A DNA stretch of 5,878 nt from assembly GCA_023475455.1 (NCBI GenBank), contig JAMCVR010000226.1:1-5878 (forward strand), in the 5' to 3' direction. Position 1 is the stretch's first letter. Each line of letters starts with the position of its first letter. The notes under the pieces are model-generated. The model saw nothing but the letters and a program-made list of their open reading frames with translations. It made no database searches and was not told where the DNA came from. Of this stretch, positions 1-5,430 are shown in pieces. A program made the translations under genes and the position numbers. The stretch is from Thermoplasmatota archaeon. GTDB taxonomy: Bacteria > Pseudomonadota > Gammaproteobacteria > Burkholderiales > Thiobacillaceae.

Positions 1-127
1 ATACGCGCACGCTCTGTCCATGGGGAGTATGCCGAATGGCGTTCGATACGAGGTTGCTGAGCGCGCGCCGCAGCATCAGCCGGTCGCCGGGCACGGCGGC
101 CGATCCCGTCAGGGTCAGCGAAACGCC
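1..127 (-). repeat. Exact direct copy of an internal piece of the sensor kinase gene
   Basis: These 127 bases are identical and in the same orientation as 936..1062. Read on the minus strand they encode residues 339-380 of the kinase, which include the ATP-binding N-box ([11 protein letters not shown]). Identity stops at 127/128, where the copy runs into unrelated intergenic sequence while the intact gene carries on at 1063. No start or stop belongs to it, so it is not a gene in itself. It may be the end of a tandem copy of 128..1062 (period 935) whose rest lies left of the window, or an assembly edge; 127 is a common assembler k-mer length. The identity is read directly; the cause is inferred. 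Confidence 0.9.
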
Positions 128-262
128 TGAAAGCATACCGCGCCCCCGCAGGCAATAACAACCGCGCTCGGACAGCGGCCATGCGCCCGTGCCGGGTGCG
201 CCGCGGGCACGGCGGTACACTTGCAGCCCCCACCTGCCCGCCCGCCACCAAGGTCAGCCGGC

Positions 263-286
263 AAAACGAAACCCGCCTGCGGGCGG
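263..286 (-). terminator. Possible rho-independent terminator, minus strand
   Basis: On the minus strand a GC-only stem, CCGCC paired with GGCGG around a CGCA loop (286 down to 273), is followed by G, TTT, CG and TTTT (272 down to 263). This resembles an intrinsic terminator with an interrupted U-tract. It lies about 400 bases beyond the copS stop, so it would be a second, distal stop for leftward transcription. The stem is only five pairs. Confidence 0.3.
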
Positions 287-490
287 CGCAGAAAAGCGCC
301 CAGCGGCACAGATCGCGCACCTGTGCGCTGGAAGAAGGTTAATCGCCGGCACTCGATCAAACGCGGTTTGGTGTGGCTGGTTTCGATCTGTTTCGTTGAA
401 AAATTCCTTGAAGGTCATTTCCCGCAGAGCTTGGGGATCATCAAACATCGACCGATTGACGATCGTTGAACTTAAAAACCGCATTTGAAC

Positions 491-505
491 CACAAAGGCA
501 CAAAG
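491..505. repeat. Short direct repeat CACAAAG-G-CACAAAG
   Basis: The heptamer CACAAAG occurs at 491..497 and again at 499..505 with one base between, preceded by AAC and followed by ATAT. A five-pair hairpin (GTCCC-GCA-GGGAC, 510..522) follows directly. From memory, intergenic words of the type CACAAAGG/CACGAAGG in 8-base periods recur in unrelated bacterial genomes. That resemblance is not proof that this is one of them. Confidence 0.4.
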
Positions 506-546
506 ATATGTCCCGCAGGGACGGCCTCACAACGGTTTTTCAACAG

Positions 547-571
547 AAAAAACCCGGATCGGACAGCCGGA
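547..571 (-). terminator. Candidate terminator of the copRS transcript, minus strand
   Basis: On the minus strand CCGG pairs with CCGG across a nine-base loop, extended by one T-G wobble (571 down to 553), and is followed at once by six T residues (552 down to 547). It sits about 110 bases beyond the kinase stop codon, in the right orientation to end the leftward copR-copS message. The stem is short and the loop long, so its strength is uncertain. The uninterrupted T6 makes it the better of the two terminator candidates in this flank. Confidence 0.4.
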
Positions 572-681
572 ATGCGCGACATGAACGGCCGGTTTCCGGC
601 CAGACGGACGCACAACCTCATGGGCACGGGATGCCTGCTGAACCCGGGATGGTCCACGATCGGCAGACAGGGGGATGAACA

Positions 682-2076
682 TCATTCCGCCAACGCAGGC
701 AAGGCGAGTTGGAATCGTGTCGTTTGATTGGCGGACACCACTTTGATTGAACCACCATGCGCGTCAACGATGGACTTGACGATGGCGAGTCCCAGCCCGG
801 CGCCATCGCCTTTGCGCTGACGCGAGGGGTCGATCCGGTAGAAGCGGTCGAACAGTCTGGGGAGGTGCTCGGCCGGGATTTCGGGGCCCGGGTTCTCGAC
901 GGTAACGAGGGCCTGGCCGCCGTGCGTTGCCAGCGATACGCGCACGCTCTGTCCATGGGGAGTATGCCGAATGGCGTTCGATACGAGGTTGCTGAGCGCG
1001 CGCCGCAGCATCAGCCGGTCGCCGGGCACGGCGGCCGATCCCGTCAGGGTCAGCGAAACGCCGCGCTCCTCCGCCCAGGCCTCAAAGTAATCGAACAAGT
1101 CTTTCGTTTCATTGCCCAGGTTGACGCTTTCCAGGCCCGGTTTGAGAAGCCCGTTGTCGGCCTTGGCAAGATAGAGCATGTCGCCGACCATCTGGGCCAT
1201 GCGTTCGTATTCCTCCAGGCTGGAGTACAGGACTTCCTTGTATTCGTCCTTGCCGCGCGCGCTGGAAAGCGCCACCTGGGTCTGGGTCATCAGGTTGGAG
1301 ATCGGGGTGCGCAGCTCGTGCGCGATGTTCGAGGAAAACTCGGAAAGCCGCCTGAAGGAATCATCCAGGCGGGCCAGCATGGCATTGAAGGCGGCTGCGA
1401 GAGGCATGAGCTCGGCCGGTTGGCCCAAGGCCGGAAGGCGCGCCCCCAGGCGCTCGGCGGAAATGCCGGCCACCGTGGCGGTGACCTGGCGCAAGGGCGA
1501 GAGCCCCCAGCGGGTAACGATCCAGCCCAGACCGGCCGTGGCCAGGGCGGCCAGGGCGATGGCGACTCCCAGCACCGAGCGGAACCTGTCCATGAAAAGC
1601 TCGTGGTGTTCGATGTCCTGCGCCACGGCCACGGTATATGGCCTGCCACTGCCTGCGGTGATCGACACGGCCACGCCCCGGTGGCTCACGCCGTTTTGCT
1701 TCCAGCGATGCAAGGTCCCATACGTACATGCTGCCGGCCGGGCCTGGCAGACTTGCAGCAGCGCGCGCGGGAAATCCGCGCCCGACGTGGCGAACCAGAT
1801 ATTCCCCGTCGCATCCGTCACGGCGACGGCGAGCCCATGATGCCCCACGAGGGCGTCGTCCAGCTGCTGGGGCAGCTGGTCCAGCTCCTTGTCGCTTGAG
1901 GCGTGCCTGAACAGGTTCTGGATGAGTTCCAGCTTGCCATTGAGCTCGAACCGATCCTGCTCCTCAAAATGTGCCTCCACCACTTGCGTCAGGATATAGC
2001 CCGTTACAAGCAGGACCAGCGAAGCGGCTACGGCGAAGAGCAGACTGATCCGGCCGGTCAGCGACAGGGGGTTCAT
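682..2076 (-). CDS. copS: Copper-sensing histidine kinase, CopS/CusS family
   Basis: Inner-membrane sensor kinase of 464 residues, a usual length for the heavy-metal kinases CusS, CopS and PcoS. Order of parts: TM1 at about 11-33, a periplasmic sensor region at about 34-165, TM2 at about 167-187, a HAMP linker at about 188-240, a dimerisation/phosphoacceptor helix with the H-box [13 protein letters not shown] (H253), then the ATPase domain with the N-box [11 protein letters not shown] (N363, N367), a G1-like ENPGPEIP, an F-box LFDRFYRID and the G2-box [14 protein letters not shown]. All catalytic motifs are present. By family knowledge it autophosphorylates when periplasmic Cu/Ag rises and passes the phosphate to the adjacent regulator. 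The ATG overlaps the regulator's TGA as ATGA (2073..2076), so translation is probably coupled; GGAAG lies about eight bases upstream. The gene is complete, but codons 339-380 are copied at the window start. The exact metal (Cu or Ag) is inferred from the neighbours. Confidence 0.93.
   Translation of the reverse strand: MNPLSLTGRISLLFAVAASLVLLVTGYILTQVVEAHFEEQDRFELNGKLELIQNLFRHASSDKELDQLPQQLDDALVGHHGLAVAVTDATGNIWFATSGADFPRALLQVCQARPAACTYGTLHRWKQNGVSHRGVAVSITAGSGRPYTVAVAQDIEHHELFMDRFRSVLGVAIALAALATAGLGWIVTRWGLSPLRQVTATVAGISAERLGARLPALGQPAELMPLAAAFNAMLARLDDSFRRLSEFSSNIAHELRTPISNLMTQTQVALSSARGKDEYKEVLYSSLEEYERMAQMVGDMLYLAKADNGLLKPGLESVNLGNETKDLFDYFEAWAEERGVSLTLTGSAAVPGDRLMLRRALSNLVSNAIRHTPHGQSVRVSLATHGGQALVTVENPGPEIPAEHLPRLFDRFYRIDPSRQRKGDGAGLGLAIVKSIVDAHGGSIKVVSANQTTRFQLALPALAE
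936..1062. repeat. Source copy of the 127-base repeat, inside copS
   Basis: This in-gene segment is matched base for base by 1..127. Flanking bases differ on the 3' side (G at 1063 against T at 128), which fixes that edge of the match. The other edge is set only by the window start, so the true repeat may be longer. Confidence 0.9.
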
Positions 2077-2765
2077 GGCACCGGTTCTTCCGGGGGCGCT
2101 TCCAGCACATAGCCCATCCCCCGCACGGTATGGATGAGCTTGAGTTCGAACCCCTCGTCGATCTTGACCCGCAGCCGGCGCACCGCCACATCGATGACGT
2201 TGGTGTCGGAATCGAAATTCATGTCCCAGACCTGGGAGGCGATCAGGCTGCGCGGCAGCACTTCGCCCTGCCTGCGCAGAAACAGCTCCAGCAGGGCGAA
2301 TTCCTTGGCGGTCAACTCGATCTTGCGCCTCGCCCGTGCGGCGCGTCGCCGCAGCAGGTCCAGCTCCAGGTCCGCCGCCTTGAGGACAGTGGATTCCAGG
2401 CCGGCATGTCCGCGGCGCACCAGGCTGCGCACCCGCGCCAGCAGTTCGGCAAAGGCGAAGGGCTTCACCAGATAATCGTCGGCCCCCAGCTCCAGCCCCT
2501 TGACCCGGTCCTCCACCCGGTCGCGTGCGGTCAGGAACAGCACCGGCATTTCGATTCCCGCCCGGCGCACGCCTTCGAGCACCTGCCAGCCATTGATGCC
2601 GGGCAGCATCACGTCCAGGATCATCAGGTCGTAATGCCCCGCTTTGGCGAGTTCCAGCCCTTCCCAGCCCTCGCGGGCCAGATCCGTGACGAAACCGGCC
2701 TCGCTGAGGCCCTGCTTCAGGTAATCGCCCGTCTTGGGCTCGTCTTCGACGATCAGGATTTTCAT
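2073..2765 (-). CDS. copR: Copper response regulator, OmpR/PhoB type, CopR/CusR family
   Basis: Cytoplasmic two-component transcription activator of 230 residues, a typical length. The receiver domain (1 to about 120) starts [16 protein letters not shown] and carries the acidic pair E7/D8, phosphoacceptor D51 in [11 protein letters not shown]79 in LFLTARD and K101 in YLVKPFAF. The winged-helix DNA-binding domain (about 128-222) has [20 protein letters not shown] and the recognition region [15 protein letters not shown], and ends near [11 protein letters not shown]. The start at 2765 gives the standard family N-terminus; an in-frame GTG at 2801 would add 12 atypical residues. No clear Shine-Dalgarno sequence precedes either. 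The TGA overlaps the ATG of the kinase by four bases. It is expected to bind the ATTACA/TGTAAT palindrome upstream and to activate copA. Its first 31 codons are duplicated at 3266..3358. Confidence 0.93.
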   Translation of the reverse strand: MKILIVEDEPKTGDYLKQGLSEAGFVTDLAREGWEGLELAKAGHYDLMILDVMLPGINGWQVLEGVRRAGIEMPVLFLTARDRVEDRVKGLELGADDYLVKPFAFAELLARVRSLVRRGHAGLESTVLKAADLELDLLRRRAARARRKIELTAKEFALLELFLRRQGEVLPRSLIASQVWDMNFDSDTNVIDVAVRRLRVKIDEGFELKLIHTVRGMGYVLEAPPEEPVP

Positions 2766-2824
2766 GTGCGGTGGGTCAGGTCGGGTGAACCATCCTGCCA
2801 CAGCTCGCGCAATTGGAGGCGCGC

Positions 2825-2840
2825 ATTACAGATTTGTAAT
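2825..2840. promoter_or_regulatory. Putative CopR box, first copy
   Basis: ATTACA-GATT-TGTAAT is a perfect inverted repeat with six-base arms. It stands out as an A/T-rich block in GC-rich intergenic DNA between copR and copA. Dyads of this kind upstream of cop/cus/pco operons are the binding sites of CusR/PcoR/CopR-type regulators, though the exact arms differ between species. Its centre is about 57 bases before the start point expected from the -10-like GATACT at 2877..2882. In the present arrangement this copy lies nearest intact copR and reads rightward only into truncated copA. Confidence 0.65.
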
Positions 2841-2876
2841 CCACGCGACAGGTTCGTGTTGGGCGCGCACCCGCAG

Positions 2877-2882
2877 GATACT
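2877..2882 (+). promoter_or_regulatory. Possible -10 element, first copy, reading into truncated copA
   Basis: GATACT resembles the sigma-70 TATAAT hexamer at four of six positions. No good -35 lies 16-18 bases upstream, as is common for promoters that need a response-regulator activator. The regulator palindrome sits 36 bases upstream. This is inferred from spacing and sequence only. Confidence 0.3.
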
Positions 2883-2934
2883 CACATGGCCGGAAGGCGT
2901 GGACCAGGGATGAGCAAGGCTCCCGGAACGGGTA

Positions 2935-2957
2935 CGATGGATCCTATCGATCCATCG
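2935..2957 (+). other. Hairpin in the copA leader, first copy
   Basis: CGATGGATC pairs perfectly with GATCCATCG around a five-base loop CTATC. The nine-pair stem ends about 40 bases before the ATG at 2999, within the expected untranslated leader. It has no T-run, so it is not a terminator; a role in message stability or translation is possible but unproven. A smaller CCCG-GAA-CGGG hairpin (2922..2932) lies just upstream. Confidence 0.45.
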
Positions 2958-2998
2958 GCCGGCGCCAAACGTCTTTTTCAACCGGAGGGCAGTCTCGT

Positions 2999-3268
2999 AT
3001 GAAACCTTATTCGCAGCCTCATTCCCCGTTTCCTATCGCCGTGCCGGATTTGCCGCGCCGGCGATTCGTCCAGGGGCTCGTGGCGGGCGGCGTTCTGCTT
3101 GGCCTGTCGTCGGCCGTCAAGCCGTCTTGGGCGCGCGCCACGGACACGGCAACCGGGAATGCACCGGTGCTGACCGGTACCGAGTTTGATCTCGTCATCG
3201 CCGAGTCGCCGGTCAACTTCACCGGCAAGCCGCGCATGGCCACCACCATCAACGGCTCGATCCCGGCG
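2999..3268 (+). pseudogene. Truncated copA, first 90 codons only
   Basis: This repeats the first 90 codons of the intact copA at 3592: the twin-arginine signal region (PRRRFVQG, hydrophobic stretch, AxA site near residue 47) and the start of the first cupredoxin domain up to NGSIPA. It then crosses the duplication junction and reads antisense copR DNA. None of the copper-ligand histidines is included, so no oxidase activity is possible. It keeps the promoter, leader and GGAGGG ribosome binding site (2984..2989). The reading frame stays open after the junction to a TGA at 3593..3595, giving a 198-residue chimera whose stop overlaps the ATG of intact copA. Confidence 0.88.
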
Positions 3269-3358
3269 GGCCAGATCCGTGACGAAACCGGCCTCGCTGA
3301 GGCCCTGCTTCAGGTAATCGCCCGTCTTGGGCTCGTCTTCGACGATCAGGATTTTCAT
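3266..3358 (-). pseudogene. Truncated copR, first 31 codons only
   Basis: This repeats codons 1-31 of the response regulator ([16 protein letters not shown] to about VTDLAR), ending at the duplication junction. The phosphoacceptor aspartate and the whole DNA-binding domain are missing, so it cannot work as a regulator. Beyond the junction the frame stays open through antisense copA DNA to a stop at 2978, for a chimera of about 126 residues. It converges on the truncated copA (2999..3268), and the two overlap tail to tail at the junction. Confidence 0.88.
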
Positions 3359-3417
3359 GTGCGGTGGGTCAGGTCGGGTGAACCATCCTGCCACAGCTCG
3401 CGCAATTGGAGGCGCGC

Positions 3418-3433
3418 ATTACAGATTTGTAAT
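3418..3433. promoter_or_regulatory. Putative CopR box, second copy
   Basis: An identical ATTACA-GATT-TGTAAT palindrome carried by the second duplication unit. It stands 158 bases before the ATG of intact copA and would be the one that controls copAB. Leftward it faces the truncated copR, so the copR-proximal and copA-proximal operators are now separate sites 593 bases apart. Confidence 0.65.
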
Positions 3434-3469
3434 CCACGCGACAGGTTCGTGTTGGGCGCGCACCCGCAG

Positions 3470-3475
3470 GATACT
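3470..3475 (+). promoter_or_regulatory. Possible -10 element of intact copA
   Basis: Second copy of GATACT, 36 bases after the palindrome and about 116 bases before the copA start codon. There is no convincing -35, consistent with activator dependence. The predicted message would have a leader of roughly 110 bases containing the nine-pair hairpin at 3528..3550. Confidence 0.3.
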
Positions 3476-3527
3476 CACATGGCCGGAAGGCGTGGACCAG
3501 GGATGAGCAAGGCTCCCGGAACGGGTA

Positions 3528-3550
3528 CGATGGATCCTATCGATCCATCG
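3528..3550 (+). other. Hairpin in the copA leader, second copy
   Basis: Same nine-pair stem (CGATGGATC/GATCCATCG, loop CTATC) as at 2935..2957, here in the leader of the intact gene. It ends 26 bases before the GGAGGG ribosome binding site (3577..3582). Confidence 0.45.
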
Positions 3551-3591
3551 GCCGGCGCCAAACGTCTTTTTCAACCGGAGGGCAGTCTCGT

Positions 3592-5400
3592 ATGAAACCT
3601 TATTCGCAGCCTCATTCCCCGTTTCCTATCGCCGTGCCGGATTTGCCGCGCCGGCGATTCGTCCAGGGGCTCGTGGCGGGCGGCGTTCTGCTTGGCCTGT
3701 CGTCGGCCGTCAAGCCGTCTTGGGCGCGCGCCACGGACACGGCAACCGGGAATGCACCGGTGCTGACCGGTACCGAGTTTGATCTCGTCATCGCCGAGTC
3801 GCCGGTCAACTTCACCGGCAAGCCGCGCATGGCCACCACCATCAACGGCTCGATCCCGGCGCCCACGCTGCGCTGGCGCGAAGGCGATACGGTCACGATT
3901 CGCGTGACCAACAGGCTGCGTGAGGATACATCCATTCACTGGCACGGCATCCTCCTGCCGTTCCAGATGGACGGGGTGCCGGGCATCAGCTTCAAGGGCA
4001 TCGCGCCGGGCGAAACCTTCACTTACCGCTTCAAGGTCGAGCAGACCGGCACCTACTGGTACCACTCGCACTCCGGCATGCAGGAGCAGCGCGGCATGTA
4101 CGGCGCCATCATCATCGATCCGGCGGGTGACGATCCGATCCGCGCCGATCGCGACTACGTGGTGCAGTTGTCCGACTGGACCGACGAAGACCCGATGCGC
4201 GTCTTCGCCAAGCTCAAGATGCAGAGCGACTACTACAACTTCAACCAGCCGACGGCGGTGGATTTCTTTCGCGACGTGTCGCGCGACGGCCTCAAGGCGG
4301 CGCTCGACAAGCGCAAGATGTGGAACGAGATGCGCATGAACCCGACCGACCTGGCCGACATCTCGGCTTACACCTACACCTATCTCGTGAACGGCACCAC
4401 CACGGCCGGGAACTGGACCGGACTGTTCCGTCCGGGCGAGAAGGTGCGGCTGCGTCTGATCAACTCCGGCGCGATGACCTTCTTCGATGTGCGCATTCCC
4501 GGACTGAAGATGACCGTGGTGCAGGCCGACGGCCAGGACGTCGAACCGGTCACGGTGGACGAGATCCGTATTGGCGTGGCCGAGACCTACGACGTGATCG
4601 TCACGCCCACGGACGACGCCTACACGATCTTCGCGCAGTCGATGGACCGCACCGGCCATGCGCGCGGCACCCTTGCCATCCGTCATGGGCTGGCTGCCCC
4701 GGTGCCGCAGCCGGACAAACCCGAATGGCTGACCATGGAGGACATGATGGGCGCCATGGGCGGCATGAACCATGGCAGCATGCCGGCCATGAATCACAAT
4801 GCCATGGCCGGCATGAATCACGGCAGCATGGCCATGGACCACAGCATGCACGGCGGCATGGCGATGGGCGGGGCCAGCACCCAGGTTCGTCACGCCAGAA
4901 CCGAATACGGCCCCAGTGTCGACATGCGCGTCGACATGCCGCGCACCAGCCTCGACGATCCGGGCATCGGCCTGCGCAACAACGGCCGCCGCGTGCTGAC
5001 CTATGCCGATCTGCACACGATCGGCGGGCCGATCGATCCGCGCGGCGCCGAGCGCGAGATCGAGCTGCATCTGACCGGCAACATGGAACGCTACGCCTGG
5101 TCGCTCGACGGACTTTCGTTTGGCTCATCCACGCCCGTGCATTTCCGCTATGGCGAGCGGCTGCGGGTCATTCTCCACAACGACACCATGATGACCCACC
5201 CCATGCACCTGCACGGCATGTGGAGCGAGCTGGAAAGCCCGGATGGGCAGTTCCTGGCGCGCAAGCACGTGATCAACGTGCAACCGGCACAGCGCATCAG
5301 CTTCCTGGTCAGCGCCGATGCCCTCGGCCGTTGGGCCTGGCACTGCCACCTGCTCTTGCATATGGATGCGGGCATGTTCCGCGAAGTGGTGGTGTCCTGA
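3592..5400 (+). CDS. copA: Periplasmic multicopper oxidase CopA/PcoA (copper resistance)
   Basis: Intact 602-residue copper-resistance multicopper oxidase, a usual length for CopA/PcoA. It is exported folded by the Tat system: PRRRFVQG at 19-26, a hydrophobic stretch to about 40, and likely cleavage after the ARA at 45-47. Three cupredoxin domains carry the copper ligands in HWHG (116-119), YHSHSG (157-162), HPMHLHGMW (536-544) and HCHLLLHMDAGM (584-595). C585, H536, H590 and M595 form the type 1 site; the paired histidines form the trinuclear cluster. A Met/His-rich stretch (about 384-427, repeats such as GGMNHGSM) is the kind thought to bind extra Cu(I). By family knowledge it oxidises Cu(I) and sequesters copper in the periplasm. 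The start at 3592 follows GGAGGG at 3577..3582. copB starts 30 bases downstream in the same probable operon. This is not the CopA P-type ATPase: it has no membrane helices or DKTGT motif. Bases 4855..4962 recur at the window end. Confidence 0.97.
   Translation: MKPYSQPHSPFPIAVPDLPRRRFVQGLVAGGVLLGLSSAVKPSWARATDTATGNAPVLTGTEFDLVIAESPVNFTGKPRMATTINGSIPAPTLRWREGDTVTIRVTNRLREDTSIHWHGILLPFQMDGVPGISFKGIAPGETFTYRFKVEQTGTYWYHSHSGMQEQRGMYGAIIIDPAGDDPIRADRDYVVQLSDWTDEDPMRVFAKLKMQSDYYNFNQPTAVDFFRDVSRDGLKAALDKRKMWNEMRMNPTDLADISAYTYTYLVNGTTTAGNWTGLFRPGEKVRLRLINSGAMTFFDVRIPGLKMTVVQADGQDVEPVTVDEIRIGVAETYDVIVTPTDDAYTIFAQSMDRTGHARGTLAIRHGLAAPVPQPDKPEWLTMEDMMGAMGGMNHGSMPAMNHNAMAGMNHGSMAMDHSMHGGMAMGGASTQVRHARTEYGPSVDMRVDMPRTSLDDPGIGLRNNGRRVLTYADLHTIGGPIDPRGAEREIELHLTGNMERYAWSLDGLSFGSSTPVHFRYGERLRVILHNDTMMTHPMHLHGMWSELESPDGQFLARKHVINVQPAQRISFLVSADALGRWAWHCHLLLHMDAGMFREVVVS
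4855..4962. repeat. Source copy of the right-end repeat, inside copA
   Basis: This segment covers copA codons 422-457, starting at the end of the Met-rich stretch (GGCATGGCGATGGGC). It is identical to 5771..5878, 916 bases away. The left edge is fixed by a mismatch (C at 4854 against A at 5770); the right edge is only the window end, so the true repeat may be longer. Confidence 0.92.
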
Positions 5401-5417
5401 GTCATGCGGACCAACGA

Positions 5418-5422
5418 GAGGA
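5418..5422 (+). promoter_or_regulatory. Ribosome binding site that sets the copB start
   Basis: GAGGA lies eight bases before the ATG at 5431. An in-frame ATG at 5404 has no such site and would put a charged extension (MRTNERKTK) before the signal peptide, so 5431 is preferred. Confidence 0.6.
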
Positions 5423-5430
5423 AAACGAAG

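Larger units (their letters stand above)
128..681. other. Intergenic region without a convincing gene, downstream of copS
   Basis: This 554-base stretch follows the 3' end of the kinase gene. About 128..345 is very GC-rich and about 345..560 is clearly richer in A and T than the rest of the window. Short open frames occur on both strands, the best being 254..493 on the minus strand (79 codons from a GTG). None has a good ribosome binding site or a recognisable motif, and codon use is unlike that of the neighbouring genes. The region contains two terminator-like hairpins on the minus strand (263..286 and 547..571), a CACAAAG direct repeat (491..505), and small perfect hairpins at 187..212 (7-base arms), 510..522 (GTCCC/GGGAC) and 587..601 (GGCCGG/CCGGCC). 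No tRNA, insertion-sequence end or integrase was seen. Confidence 0.6.
2673..3265. repeat. Tandem duplication, first copy (593-base unit)
   Basis: This unit is repeated without a visible mismatch at 3266..3858, and identity runs three bases further (GCG at 2673, 3266 and 3859). It contains codons 1-31 of copR, the whole divergent intergenic region (2766..2998) and codons 1-89 of copA. No insertion-sequence end or target duplication flanks it. The bases just outside, C at 2672 against G at 3265, and G at 3269 against C at 3862, set the limits. The perfect identity means a very recent event or an artefact. Confidence 0.95.
3266..3858. repeat. Tandem duplication, second copy (593-base unit)
   Basis: This is the perfect second copy of 2673..3265. 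The junction lies within GCG at 3266..3268, where copA codon 90 (GCG) and copR codon 31 (CGC on the minus strand) coincide. Of the two units, this one supplies the promoter, leader and 5' codons used by intact copA. The period, 593, is not a multiple of three. Confidence 0.95.

Noticed and set aside
587..601. GGCCGG-TTT-CCGGCC hairpin as a terminator
   Set aside because: The stem is perfect but no T-run follows on either strand. The hairpin at 547..571 fits better.
128..681. Mobile-element remnant as the cause of the duplications
   Set aside because: No transposase frame, terminal inverted repeats or target-site duplications were seen here or at the duplication junctions.
757..1899. Long plus-strand open frame (380 codons) opposite copS
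   Set aside because: It lies wholly antisense to a kinase with every expected motif, and its translation is rich in G, R, H and Q with no domain, as expected for the shadow of a high-GC gene.
2766..2801. Upstream GTG start for copR that would add 12 residues
   Set aside because: The extension [12 protein letters not shown] is unlike family N-termini, which begin at MKILIVEDE, and there is no ribosome binding site that favours it.
2130..2998. Plus-strand open frame opposite copR running toward the copA start
   Set aside because: Its body is antisense to copR and looks like a chance opening. Only its last 38 codons, lying outside copR, were kept as a low-interest leader candidate.
4740..4875. 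Met/His-rich repeats in copA as an unusual tandem repeat
   Set aside because: Such a stretch (MNHGSM-like units) is normal for CopA/PcoA oxidases. It is notable only as the place where the right-end duplication begins.
3571..5070. Long minus-strand open frame (499 codons) opposite copA
   Set aside because: It is antisense to copA, whose copper-ligand motifs are all in place. The H/V/G/A/R-rich translation is a codon-bias shadow.
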